A stretch of 64,000 bases of DNA from the NCBI GenBank assembly GCA_013423385.1, contig BLZA01000023.1:561782-625781 (forward strand), written 5' to 3'. A program made the position numbers and the translations under genes. Positions 24,681 through 36,247 of this stretch are shown here, in pieces. This DNA is from Naganishia liquefaciens (lineage: Eukaryota > Basidiomycota > Tremellomycetes > Filobasidiales > Filobasidiaceae). Under the pieces are notes generated by a model. It was not told the DNA's origin. It did not search any database and worked only from the letters and a program-made list of their open reading frames with translations. Every line of letters begins with the position of its first letter. Within the stretch, counting starts at the first letter, position 1.

Positions 24681-26184
24681 ATGTTCGCTGCCAAACAATC
24701 CATCAAGGCCGTCGCGTCCAACGCACGAGCCTTTTCCACAACCTCGGCAAGGAGGTCCTACGATGATACCATCAAGAACCTGTTGATCGGTTAGTCACTG
24801 GCCATGTGGGAATGAATGTCGCTCATGCGCCTCCTGGTGTTTTTCCCTGCCGTCTCGCGTCTCTTTGATGTCTCCTCATGCCATTCCTTTCGTACCAACA
24901 GGAAGCAACACCCGAGTTTTGGTCCAGGGTTTCACCGGAAAGACCGTATGTATCTTCTTCATCCTGAACCTAAAGACTATCCCCGACTGACTGCTCGAGT
25001 TCTCCTTTTCACTTCTGTAGGGTACTTTCCACGCCAAGCAGTCCATCGAGTTCGCCGAAAAGGTTGCCGGAAAGAACAACTACATCGGTGGTGTCAACCC
25101 CAAGGTATGCCTTTGCTGGCAGGAAAATGTCAAACGCTCGGAAAGCTCATTACGTCGCTCATGTGTAACAGAAAGCCGGAACTGAGCACTTGGGCCTGCC
25201 AGTGTGGGGTTCCGTTGCCGATGTGAGCCTTTCTCATTGTCCGGACTATGCTTCCCGATTCTAAACCTTGTTACCCAAAGGCCGTCCGAGAAGCCAAGCC
25301 GGACGCCAGTGTAATCTACGTTCCTCCCGCCGGCGCCGCCGCTGCCATCCTCGAAGCCATCGAGGCCGAGATCCCCTTGATCGTCACCATCACCGAAGGC
25401 ATTCCCCAGCGTGACCAGCTTATGATCCAGCAGGCTCTGCGATCGCAGTCCAAGTCCCGAATGGTCGGCGGTAACTGCCCCGGTATCATCTCAGAGGGAT
25501 GCAAGATGGGTATCATGCCCGGACACATTTTCAGCCAGGGAAAGATCGGTGTCGTTTCGAGGTCGGGAACGTGAGTAGTGCTCGTTGTCGAGGGCGTCTG
25601 ATGCAAGTACTAAGTCTTTGCCATTGCAGCCTTACCTACGAAGCCGTCAACCAGACCACCCTGGTCGGTCTCGGTCAGTCGCTGACCGTCGGTATCGGTG
25701 GTGATCCCTTCCCTGGGTAGGTCAGGACCGCACACTCTTCTCAAAGTGTCAAGCTAATTGCGTCGCCCTCCTTCAGTACTCAGCACATTGACGTTGTCAA
25801 GGTCTTGCTGGAAGATCCCCGAACGGAAGGTATCGTTCTCATCGGTGAAATTGGTGGTTCCATGGAGGAAGAGGCCGCCGAATACCTGGAGAAGCACAAC
25901 AAGACCCGGGCCAACCCCAAGCCCGTAGTCAGCTTTATCGCCGGTGCTACCGCACCTCCCGGCCGTCGTATGGGACACGCCGGAGCCATCATCAGTGGCG
26001 GTAAGGGAGCCGCGTCGGATAAGACTGCTGCCCTTGAGAAGGCGGGTGCCGTCATCGCCAGCTCGCCGGCGCAGATTGGTTCTTTGATGTTGAAGGTGCG
26101 TCACAGAAATGTGCTTCCCCAATCGCGGAGACTGACCCACTCTGTCCATTCCGATAGGCTATGAAGGATGCCGGTTTGGCATAA
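24681..26184 (+). CDS. LSC1: Succinyl-CoA ligase alpha subunit, mitochondrial
   Basis: The ATG at 24681 opens a mitochondrial leader, [20 protein letters not shown]. Exons then give [58 protein letters not shown] and [20 protein letters not shown]. These are the CoA-binding Rossmann domain and the succinyl-CoA synthetase-like domain. The active-site phosphohistidine is in [16 protein letters not shown]. The gene ends MKDAGLA. The enzyme makes ATP or GTP from succinyl-CoA in the TCA cycle with a beta subunit encoded elsewhere. About six short introns cluster in the 5' half. Sequence conservation is high and nothing is missing. Confidence 0.95.
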
Positions 26185-26749
26185 TCAGATAGGCGACGTA
26201 GACATGTATAAACTACAGATATATTCGCTGGCCGCGGCATGATCCAAGATGATAATGTTACTGCGGATTACCCATTGCAAGAGTGATCACCTCGTACAGA
26301 AGTTATGTTCATCGTTCTTGCTCTTCTCACAGCGCTATCGAATGGGAAGCATGACTTGAGTGCAGACGACAAGGGCAATTGAGGAGCGCTGTTCGGGTCC
26401 CGAAGGTTCCCTCCTCGTCTTCTTCTTATTAGATACGATGAGAATGTTTCCGTATGAGAAGCCGCGTGTGTAGAATTACACATTGGATGAAAGGCACCTA
26501 GCTTGCAGAGAACGTACACGGTGTGGTGGGGATTGGCAAGAAACAGTCGCCCGGGCGTAAAGGTGAAATCTGCCGGCAGCAGAACGAGGGCAGGTCTCAC
26601 ATTCGTAATTCCGATCGATCTGCGGCCGACAGTGACATCTATGGACATATGGATGCATGCACGTCTCTCGAGCGTGGACAAGCAATCGGCCTACATTTCT
26701 CTTCGCAACAGCTGTCGTGACACTGCATCACCTTCACTGGCTACAGACA
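26185..26749. other. Intergenic region between LSC1 and the SDR gene
   Basis: This 565-base stretch holds the LSC1 3' flank and the promoter of the next gene. No ORF here has family features. Confidence 0.4.
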
Positions 26750-28302
26750 ATGCAAAGCCGTTACCGGTCAGGAATTTCGATTGCGGCGCACAGCACTATG
26801 AGCGGAATCTCGAGGCGTCATCTCAGCACTTCGGCGGTTACTTCTGCCGAGAAGAAACGCAAGATTGTCGTCATTGGTGCAGGATTCGTCGGTGAGCTGC
26901 TTTCAAATGTTTTGCATGTATTGCATGCTGATTGCCCTCCGATTCCAGGTTCCTATATCGCAAAGGCGTTAATCAGTGATAGCCGCAACACCGTTGTTTT
27001 AGCATCACGAAATCCGGATAAACGCAAGTCTCTGACAGGAAATTACGGCAAAGCGTAGTCCTCACCACCTTGCATGATAGTGTATTCATCTCTGAAGCAT
27101 CTTGGAAATCAGCTACTGCCGCCCGCGCAAGTCGATATCACTAAACCTCAGACAATCCTGCCCGCGATCGAAGGAGCGGATGCCGTCATTTCCTTGGTTG
27201 GTATCCTTACCGGGACAGAAAAGCAATTCATAGAGCTGCAAGAGAAAGGCGGTCAGAATGTCGCTCAGGCCGCCAAAGATGCTGGTGTCAAGCGCGTAGT
27301 AATGGTTAGCGCTCTCGGCATTGATGGTGGGGAGACGCCGTAGTGGGTATGCTTGTATCGTCGCTCTGACCAATAGCTAAAGAGCCTTATTCCTCCTCCA
27401 CCTCACTCAGTGCAAGAACGAAGCTTGCAGCGGAAAGGGCTTTCAGGTCCTTGCATCCCGAGGCAACTATCGTCCGCCCCTCGCTCGTCTTTGGCCCCGG
27501 AGACCAGTTCTTTGCGGTATGCCGGGTCTTTCTCCCTCGTTGCAGTGACACTGAAGTTGTGAACCGATCCTCTAGAGATTCGCCAAGCTAGCCAAGTTTT
27601 TGCCCTTCCTTCCAGTCTTCGGAGGTGGACGCTCTCGCTTCCAGCCTGTGTACGTCGCAGACGTAGCGAAGGCCGTCGAGGTCGTGTCCCGTGATGACCT
27701 CGAGGTGGTCAATCAGGTTGGGGGAAAGATCATCGAGGCTGGCGGGCCGGAAAGTTTGTGTTTATGATTTTGATCATGTGTTCTCCGACCTAACGATTGT
27801 TACTGTTACGCACACAGTCTTCACCTATCGAGAGTTGATGAAGATCACGCTCAACTATGCTGGACTCGCCTCGCGCCGTCTCATCCTCTCCTTGCCGTTC
27901 TGGGTCGGCTACATTCAAGGCTTCTTCCTGGAAAAGCTGCCGGAAAGCATGTTCACGGTGACTCGGGACCAAGTCAAGCAGCTCAAGAACGACAATGTCG
28001 AGACCGATCCGTCTGACCCCAATCGACCCGCGGACCGCTTGAGCATTGCAGATCTCCTCGTCAGATTCCCGCCGGCGAACTCGACAACGTCCATGTTCAC
28101 CCGAGATGCCCACTTCAACAACCCCCGCAGCGTGCTCAAGAGCGTACATGATATCTTGCCGACGTACATTGGTGAAGGCGCGCAGACGACTCCTGTTAGC
28201 GGAAAGCGCATGCACGGCCGAAAGGGGGCCGGGACCGACGAGATGCTGGCAGAGGTGAAGCGAATGACGGAGCAATCCGGCTTCAACAAGGCCAAACAGT
28301 GA
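26750..28302 (+). CDS. Mitochondrial NAD(P)-binding SDR protein, NDUFA9-like / Coq11-like
   Basis: The first exon ends in KKRKIVVIGAGFV and joins across an intron to GSYIAKALISDSRNTVVLAS, forming an N-terminal Rossmann fold. Later pieces are PAQVDITKPQTILPAIEGAD, AVISLVGILTGTE, VKRVVMVSALGIDG and FGGGRSRFQPVYVADVAKAV. This is the atypical SDR5 pattern of the complex I 39-40 kDa subunit NDUFA9 and of yeast Coq11. The leader has Arg/Ser and ISRRHLSTSAV, consistent with mitochondrial import. The first glycine motif is GAGFVGS, with no Tyr-x-x-x-Lys catalytic pair seen, so a structural or quinone-related role is more likely than classic dehydrogenase activity. NDUFA9 versus Coq11 cannot be settled by eye. 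The tail is basic and ends SGFNKAKQ. Confidence 0.72.
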
Positions 28303-28324
28303 ACTGCATTTGTAATAGACTATA

Positions 28325-28515
28325 ATGGATACCAATAATGAATTCGGCTGTACGAGTAGCGAAACGCCTGTTGGGACAGCCAAATTGTTGCCTCCGTTGT
28401 CCGAGAGCAGGTGTCCGGCGGTACTCAGGCCAACGAGCACCCTCACCACCTGTCTCGTGAGACCATTCAGACAGTCTTCCAGCGTGAGGATTCCACCACA
28501 TATCTCGATTTGAAA
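28325..28515 (+). pseudogene. Broken partial copy of the His-rich stress-type gene at 48.7-49.5 kb
   Basis: Two stretches match the intact gene. DTNNEFG aligns with DTKHEFN. In a different frame, VASVVREQVSGGTQANEHPH then HLSRETIQTVFQRED aligns with VAPVVREQAAGGVQANEHVH then HHVHETIQPVIQRE. The DNA is clearly related, including the shared run CAGGCCAACGAGCAC. The region between the two blocks is shortened and the frame changes, so the copy cannot encode the protein. Both ends of the gene are absent. It lies on the plus strand just after the SDR gene stop, while the intact gene is on the minus strand 20 kb away. It looks like an old dispersed duplicate rather than a recent tandem copy. Confidence 0.75.
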
Positions 28516-29442
28516 TCGCCTATCGGAGACAAAGCCGAAAGAGGATCTTCGCAAATAGAGTGTGAGACTTTTTTTACTTCCAGTACTTCGAGCCCTTCTG
28601 CGTGAAACATTTGGAGCTACATACACCTGTTGAATCCTGAACACAACGTGTAACAGGGCATTTCCCTTATTCCCCCCTCGCAGCTCGACCAAAACTCTGT
28701 GGACGACGAGGAACCAAATAGCTGAAACGCGAGGCAAGAAAGCGCAATGAACATACCGAGTCACGTGATCGGGTCCGTTTTCCGAAGCGCTGTGCGATCG
28801 GGACCTCGACCAACCGTTCCCGAGTCCTGTCCCAAGGTGTCTATAAGACATGAATCGTCGACACGCTACCCTGCGACCTCTATTCTTCTTCTTCACAAAC
28901 GCAAAACCATCTCCGCTCAAAAGCATCAGCAGCCTGCACTTTCGTTTGCCTCCCTTCTGGTCGAGTGCGAATGTCCCTTACTAGGTTGTTGACCGTCATA
29001 TCTGCGGTGTAGAGAGGAAGGGCTACCACCTTCGCAACGAGTCTTGGGTGCAGCGTCGTCGGTGTGTACTGGGTGCTTGCGTTTAGTACCGCAAGTATCA
29101 GGTGGACGGGGTTGCAAGTTCTTGTAGTACATGCTTTATCCACGAATGATTGGTTTTTTGAAATAGCTCATAACGAAGACAGTAACCCATGCCAGATTGG
29201 CACGCTAGGCTGCCTTCTTAGATAATCCAAAAAGGCTCATATCGTCCCGCCGGGCCGGGCGCCGATGTTGGAACGTCAACGCAAGAGGCCGGATGAAACA
29301 GCACCTTCGCATTGCGATGGCCAAGCTGATTGCCAAAAGGCCATCCGGCCCGTTGAAGATCTAACTTCAGCAAAGGCTCATGTCAATGGATCGGCGAATA
29401 TGCGATAACTGAGCTAATTATGATGACAATTTACTAGCTATG
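28516..29442. other. Gene-poor interval with a promoter-like segment
   Basis: The plus strand has TCACGTGAT (28761-28769), a TATA-like CTATAAGA near 28840 and a CT-rich leader-like run, followed by no intact plus-strand gene. A minus-strand ATG frame, MYYKNLQPRPPDTCGTKRKH onward (about 29132 to 28926, 68 codons), is open but unrecognised. I call no gene here. Confidence 0.4.
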
Positions 29443-31538
29443 TCACTGTGCCTCCGGGTTGTATCCTGCTTTGCGGTCGATCTCTACCCGCTTGAGTAGC
29501 CAACTCTTCCAGTCAGCAAGCACAGCCTGTCGTTTCCGGTCGTCCTCCTCATCGATGCCAACCTGATGACAATGTCCACGATCAGTTTGAGCTGACTAGG
29601 TAAAAGAAGAACGAGCTCACTTTGCACATCACATGCTCATAATCAGCATATATTTCCAATGACTTCTCATGGCTAGCTATGCGGTCAAAGAATGCCATTG
29701 TTGCCAGATGAGATGTCGCTCTGTCATGATCACCGTGCACGATTCGGATAGCTGGTTACGGATTTCGGGAATGCGTCAGATGTCGGAGCCGTAGGGCAAT
29801 GCCTGACTGAACGCACGCAAAGTGATTTCCTCTGCCCGGCTTGCAAGCTGGTTCAAGCCGTGAAGCAAGGACAACCCGGTCGATGCACGCAGCTTGCCTT
29901 TGTAAGTTAGAGCTGATCCCATAACGAAAATAAGCAGAGAAATATCATCGGCAGAGAGCTATCGCGGACATACGATCTTGGCGGAACTCCTCCTCGACCC
30001 TCGGATCGTCACTGACGTTGCCTTTTGCAGAATTGATTGCTCAGTATTCGGTCCACATGTTCTGGAAACAGAGCGAGCCCACCTCTGACAGCTTCCGCCA
30101 TTGGTAAACTTCCGGCAAACTTGACGATCACCCTTGCGATGCCCTCGACCAGGAAATTGGGCCTCGATGCCGGAGCGACTATTGCGTAACGCATGATCAA
30201 ACAAGAAACACGGCCATGAAGTGAAGCATTGCTTACCGTTGACCAAGGGACACATGACGAAGGCGCCCGCGATCTTGGGTCGATACTCCTGTGCAGTCTT
30301 TGCCTTCCCTTCTTGTGCTTCATCACTTGGCGAAGTGACGATCTTTTCAACATCGGACGTGGACGGATAGGTGCTGAAGGACGTTGGGCTGAGTGGATGT
30401 CGCTAATGCAGCGACAGCACGAGGACTCACATTAGGTAATATAAGCTAGAGCCCGAAAACGAAGTCAGCTTGCCAAACGTCAAGGTGGAGTAATCTGATC
30501 AGACCCACACGGTCCAACCACCCATAGAGCTACATAACAAGATAGAGATTTAGTTGTAGGTAGCAAGCACGGATCGCCAGGCGACTCACGCGCCACTCAA
30601 GAAGACCTCTCTCTGCTTTTTGCCATTTGCTACGTCGATTCGTACGACATCCTGCAGCACGGCGTACACCGCCGAAGTCAAAAGATGCGGGTCGTAAATA
30701 TGGGCATGTATGCTATGTTAACCCCTCGCGTTTAGCTTAACTTCTGCTAAGCGTTACGGAAGCCGACGCTCACCCCGTTGAACGACCATACTGTAGAAGC
30801 ACAATGCAAATGAGCGGGCAAGCCTCTCGAAAGTCATTGGATGCTTACAGAAGGCATGTCTGGGACAATAATTCTGAAGCCGACCTCCAGGAATGTGCGG
30901 CAATGAGGCGCGTACCGAGCGCTAAGGGAGAGGCCTGAGGATGCTGTTCACGCCTGACCAGTATTGGATTGACTTACCCATACTCGTTCAGCCCTAGAAG
31001 ATGTAGAAAGCTCCCCACATGAGACGGGTCCGCTTTGGCCATGCGAGATTACTGACCGTGGACAATCACCATGTCGACGCCCTTTCCTCCAGCCTCCTTC
31101 CCCTCGAGAGCTTCCGGCTTCATCTCCCAAGTCTTGTAATAAATCCATCGTCCAGTACGCTGCCTCTGCGGGAACAATTCTTCTGGCGTAAGATCTATTT
31201 CTTCACTGTACTCCACTTCGACGCTATCGGCGGGTGCAAGTAAGGGCAAAAAGATACGACGACGTGTCGTGATAATGTTGGGATCGTTGTCCAGCGCTTG
31301 TTCCGGTGCCCATGGAGGAATGAGGTATCTGCCGTATGCTGAGATGGGAGTAAGTCAAGATCATCTCATACCCACGATAACATCAAGTGAGGATTTACTG
31401 GGGTCAGTGGGTGAGTATAGTCCCAGTCTTTGGAGACCAGGCGTCAAGATATCGCTATCGCAGAGGCCGCAGGGTTCAGCTGTTCCGGCAATGACTGCAA
31501 GATGGATTCCAATAAGCTTACCGTACAATCTCAGTCAT
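29443..31538 (-). CDS. Alpha/beta hydrolase, monoacylglycerol lipase-like, with many micro-exons
   Basis: I could join about 14 exons. The start at 31538 gives MTEIVR then DILTPGLQRLGLYSPTDP. The core reads RWIYYKTWEMKP, VIVHGLNEYG, FLEVGFRIIVPDMPS, YGRSTGIHAHIYDPHLLTSA, FLSGASMGGWTVLYYL, PKIAGAFVMCPLVN and IRIVHGDHDRATSHLATMAF. The nucleophile is the Ser of GASMG, the acid the Asp of HGDHD, and the base the His of YADYEH. The order and the oxyanion 'VHG.NEYG' match monoacylglycerol lipase (Yju3/MGL), which releases glycerol and fatty acid. Several exons are tiny: 30978-30993 (16 nt), 30774-30790 (17 nt), 30509-30529 (21 nt, carrying the catalytic Ser) and 30431-30445 (15 nt). Phase closes only if all are included. 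Substrate is inferred. Confidence 0.78.
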
Positions 31539-31835
31539 ACCTATCCCGTGAGCAATGGCACAGTGCAAAGAGGCAGTAGTGGACACGAATACCGATGAAG
31601 GATGTTGGAAAGAGGTTATCGGCTATCACGCTATCACTTGTCAGGTTAGTATGCGTGTACAATGCTCGCCGTCATGTGAGACATCTCGATCGCCTGATAA
31701 TGGCTTCGCTCGTTTCATGACTGTCCTTCGTGATGCACTTTCTTCCCACAATCTTCATGCAGAGGTGACGGCTCATCGCCCTTCAGCGAATCTAGGTCTT
31801 CTCACACAGAGTCGTTTCTCAACGAATCAGCAATC

Positions 31836-33505
31836 ATGGTTCGTGGAATGCCTTCTGCTGAAGCGACAAACGCGTCCAATACTGGGGAAAGTCAGCCATC
31901 AGCCCAGACCAACAACTCACTTCCCCGAAAACGCATCCTTTCACCAGCGCACCTCGCTGCCTTCAAGGAGAGCCAAACGTATAGAGATATCGTTGAATTT
32001 GTCGAGGAGCTGAATACGTCCATCGTTGGGAAAAAGTTGTCTGATGGTAGGGCAGATTCATCTGTAAGGCTACTCTTCCGCGCATTGCTCAACACGACGA
32101 CCCGTTGCTGACACAAGATATCACTAGGTTGTGTCAGCAATTTTGGAGATACTTGATGAAGTCGAGAAGATCGTTCAGGACACACCGCCGGTGGATAATG
32201 CGGCTTCTAGATTCGGCAATCCTGCATTCAAGACTTTTTACGACAAGGTTGTCGAGGTGAGTGTCATTGTGATCAACGTCCTTTAGGCCTTGAAGCGTGC
32301 TCGCTGAGGGTATGCATCCTGTAGCGCTCAGAGGGACTGCATGAACGCCTTGTCGACGCTGGCTTTCTGAAAGACAAGAATGTCATCCCGGAATTATGCG
32401 TTTATTTCAACGAGTCATGGGGCAACCGCACACGTATCGATTATGGCAGCGGCATGGAACTAAACTTTTTGTGTTGGCTGTAAGCACCAAACGTCCACCT
32501 TTTTCCTTTCGAGTAACTTAAATGATGATAACCCTGCCAGACTGTGCCTGAGAAAGCTCGGCGTTTTGAGCGAGGCAGACAACCAGGCCATTGTGCTCAA
32601 GGTATTCTGGCGGTGAGTGGGATAGTCCAGCCATCAAATGACTTGCTAATATTGCCAATTCTGGCTCATAGCTACATCACCATCATGAGGGTCCTACAAA
32701 GCACATATTGGCTGGAGCCAGCCGGATCGCATGGCGTTTGGGGCTTGGATGATTATCACTTCTTGCCATTCCTCTTGGGGAGCGGTCAATTAGCAGGCAG
32801 GTGCAGAGGAGTATCGTCTTTCTTGCTCAAACTTATTAAACCTGTCTCCCAGACCATAAACACCTACGGCCAAAGGCGATCCATGATCCCGAGGTGCTCG
32901 AGGCATTTTCCAAAGATTACATGTATTTCGCTTGCATCCAATTCAACAACTCCGTGAGTGCAAGCTCTTGACAAGCTGAAGATGACTTAACGAAGCTCTT
33001 CTACGATACAGATCAAAACTGCTTCCTTAAGATGGCATTCCCCCATGCTGGATGATATCTCTGCCGTAAGCCTGCAATCGGCGCGTGCTGTTTACAGGTC
33101 TCTTATAGAAGTTTTGCACAGGTCAAGACGTGGGCGAAAGTCAATGAGGGCATGATCAAGATGTACAAAGCCGAAGTTCTGGGCAAGCTGCCAGTAGTGC
33201 AACACTTCTACTTTGGCAAGTTGCTGCCTTTCCCCGAGGGCGCGGCTCTGGGAGACGAGGTTCCGCAAGAGGATGAACATGGGCATATACATGCAAAGGG
33301 TGAGACAGGCTGGACGATGGATTGCTGTGGGATTCCTGGTATGTGTCGTTAGCAGTCTTCAATCCTCAGGCTATCGCTCTGACGCTGTTGAATTTCTGCA
33401 GTCCCCTCCATTTTCGCAGCAGCCGCAGCGGCAAAAGGCGAAGGAGCTTCAACGCAGGGTCTTCTGCAGCCCCGCAGCGGGCTGAAGCCGATTCCATTCG
33501 ATTGA
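31836..33505 (+). CDS. RRD1: PP2A phosphatase activator PTPA (Rrd1/Rrd2 family, peptidyl-prolyl isomerase)
   Basis: The ATG at 31836 is followed by a 30-residue polar N-terminus and [20 protein letters not shown]. Across about eight introns come [87 protein letters not shown] and [16 protein letters not shown]. These are the signature blocks of PTPA, which reactivates PP2A-like phosphatases and links to TOR signalling. The C-terminal exon extends past the core with [13 protein letters not shown] and ends LKPIPFD, resembling longer Rrd1/2 tails. Whether it is the Rrd1 or Rrd2 orthologue cannot be told. It ends 50 bases from the oppositely oriented PalC-like gene. Confidence 0.92.
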
Positions 33506-33555
33506 AAGCGCCTGGACGGCTAATGCATAGTGATGGCATCAATCGAGCAAAATGA

Positions 33556-35286
33556 CTAGAAGTAATTTCCGGCTCCGGCATACGTTCCCGGCGTCTCGTG
33601 CCGAATGGCAGGCGATGCGATTTCTTGGGCCGCGTCCGGGTTGATCGGTCCCTTTCTGACTGGAGGGGAATATGTCGCGGAGCCTGGTCCGAAAGCGGGA
33701 ACAGGTAGAGTGAACGGTTTGGCGGAGAAGATCGGTCGACCCCCTGGCATGAGTGCCTGCACGCTGGAGATTGGCGGTATCGGCTGGAAGGACACCTGTT
33801 GGGAAAAGATGTCTTATGAGACGGGCTTCCGGGAATGTTAAAGGCACGGTCGAACTGACTGTATTGTTCATATGTGTGTATGTCTCGAGGAATGACTCGA
33901 TATCCGCCATCTCTTGCGTAATGCGACTCTTTCGTTCCGTCTTCGCCTCTTTACCACCGGACCCAAGCCCGATCTTGAGCCCCTTCATCTTCTTCATTGT
34001 CGATGTTCCGATATCACCATGTTTCCGCAGCTCTTCCAACCGAATCTTTGCGTCCTTCAGCATAGCGATCGCTTGTCCGACTTTTTCACCCGACGCATTC
34101 TCTCCCGCTTCCACTGCCAACCATTTTCGACTTCTGACCTCTGCGATTGCCCATTCCTTGCGCAGATATTCCATCAGACTCGGTTCGATGTCGTCGTCGA
34201 TATTCAGGCCTTCCAGCGCTGAGCTCTTGGAATTCTTGATTGTCTTGAGCAGTGTCCTTGACGATGAGTACAATGTTGCGACCTCGATGTGAAGCTTTGC
34301 CAACAAGCCAGGTGAGGGATGACCTTTCGGCAAGGGAAGCCTTGTCGATTGGAATGTGATGTTGGCGTGAAAGGGAGAAAGCAGTTTTTCTATACCGATG
34401 GCATTGGCATCTGCCAGGGCAAGCCTGTGCGACGCGAGCATTTCAGTGGACAGCTCCGATATCAAGCTGAAACGATTCGCGTCACTCACATAGACAGCGC
34501 ACGCTGAACATCCCTACTAAATTCCCCGGGCATCTTGGCCTTTCCCTTGCCGATTCTAAACGCCCCACTTTTTCCGTCGGTGCTATCCGCTATTCTTGCT
34601 TCCCATGCAGGCAAGACCGTCTGTGCCACGTAGTCAAATACGCCGCTAGCTCGACACAGCATATCGGCGGCTTGTGCCATCTTGTCGACTTTGCGTTTGT
34701 CATCTGCGCTCGAGGTCATGGGTTGTCGGTCTCGGGGACCTGCAGACCTTGTCCCGGCAAGAGGGTCTCTGAGGGTGTCGTATGCGAGGTTGCAGAGTGC
34801 AGCGGCGTAGCATGTCAGCGTCATGACGAGTTCCGAGCCAAATGCCGGGAGATTTGCGAGGGAGGACGTGCCCATGGATGGTGAGGTCACGATGGACTTC
34901 CAGGGGAAAACTGGGAGCGCATATGTCAGGCTTGCTTCCGGTGCTTGGCGTTTCTGGCTTACGAGGATCATTCCTCTGAAGCAAGTCGTCGGCCTCTAAG
35001 CTATTGATTGTGCCCAGAAGGTAAGGAAGGTATCCCTGTACTGCCTACGAAACGATGGAAGCCATCAGTTTGGAATTGCCGACTTCTGTAGACCACTTTT
35101 ACTGACATCCAATACAATCAGCCAATCCGCATTCCTCGCTTCGACATCCTTGAGCGCGTTGCGGAACTTGGAGCGAGCCTGGGTTGCATCTGCCAGAATG
35201 ACGGTATTCGAAGACGACGGGTCAACGCAGAGGTCGGAAAAGGACAGGAGAGCCGATGCCGAGGCTGGGTAGATGTAGGGAGGCAT
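33556..35286 (-). CDS. PALC: BRO1-domain protein, PalC/Rim23-like pH-signalling factor
   Basis: The ATG at 35286 opens MPPYIYPASASALLSFSDLC. Next come RNALKDVEARNADWLIVLD, GYLPYLLGTINSLEADDLLQ (after an intron), TYALPVFPWKSIVTSPSM and a long helical BRO1 body. That body includes MTLTCYAAALCNLAYDTLRD, SGVFDYVAQTVLPAWEARI and LLAKLHIEVATLYSSSRTLL. The tail ends YAGAGNYF, like the short aromatic ends of PalC proteins. BRO1 proteins bind ESCRT-III. In fungi PalC bridges the pH sensor complex to ESCRT and PalA at the membrane. No ALIX-type V domain or long Pro-rich tail follows, which argues against Bro1/PalA. BRO1 is firm; PalC rests on size and tail. Confidence 0.75.
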
Positions 35287-36247
35287 GCTGTGACTGACGG
35301 ACAGAGAGAGAGCCAATTGGCAAGTTGTATGCGATACTTGTAATTGAGCAGCGGACTCGAGCCGTGACGTTATCACAGCCCGTGCGATCGACGGATAGGA
35401 GACGCGAACACATAGGGGAACGCGGAGGAATCTCGCCAAGCCCTATCTCTCCGCGTGCCGCGTGCCGTATTGCAGTGAAATGGAATATCAATATGGGTAT
35501 GTGTGTTTGTGCGGAGAGGCTGTTGCTGCTGCCGGACTGGACGTCGCAGCGTCTGCAACATTCGTCATGCATCTGGCTAGCTATCTGAATAGGCGCTCCG
35601 GCAGAGCTTCTGTCAGTTGTATTCACTTGTAATCAATAAATGGGACAGCTAGGCTACGAACTTGCTTGCCCGGGTCCCAACATCTCATTGCCAAAGTAGT
35701 CGGAGCCCAAGAGGCCAGTACAGCTGAATTTCGTTATGTCGTCTTATAGGTATCAGCTTGCTTCCTATCTGAGCGGGGTTTGCCGTCCAAGCCAGCCAGC
35801 TCGATACAGGTTACGTCACGATCGTCCAGGTACATTTGAGCCGATTTTTCCGCTCGCCAGCTTGCCAGCCAGCTTGTTCATTTGCTAAACAGGGCATATC
35901 CTGGCTATGCCGTCTGATCACTGCTACGCTGCATCAGCAGAACTGCAGAAAAGGAAGGAACAGGCAGTCGTCCTGGCTGGGCACGGGCTGCCCTGACCAC
36001 CCGTCGCCGAGAACGAAGTGTTTCTGCGATTGGCGCGTCGGAAGTAAAAGGTGCGCCCTGCAGCCCTCGACTCGACCGCCAAAGTGAACCATCCGGGCCC
36101 GGGAACTGCAGCTCAAGACAGCTCGAGAAGACTCGCCTCACCTCGTCCGATGCCTGGCCCTGAGCTGGTGTGTTCCTCGTCGACCGAAGCGCATCCGATA
36201 AGCCCTTTGCTCAACTCGTGACACGACAGCGCCGTCTCGGGAACAGC
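35287..36247. promoter_or_regulatory. Divergent promoter region between PALC-like gene and SKN7
   Basis: About 960 bases lie between the two starts, longer than most gaps here, which fits a regulated gene such as SKN7. ORFs in it (for example near 35.3-35.6 kb on both strands) are unsupported. No conserved site was recognised. Confidence 0.45.

Noticed and set aside
27790-28926. 378-codon minus frame opposite the SDR gene
   Set aside because: It mirrors the exons of a clear mitochondrial protein and crosses its introns; antisense shadow.
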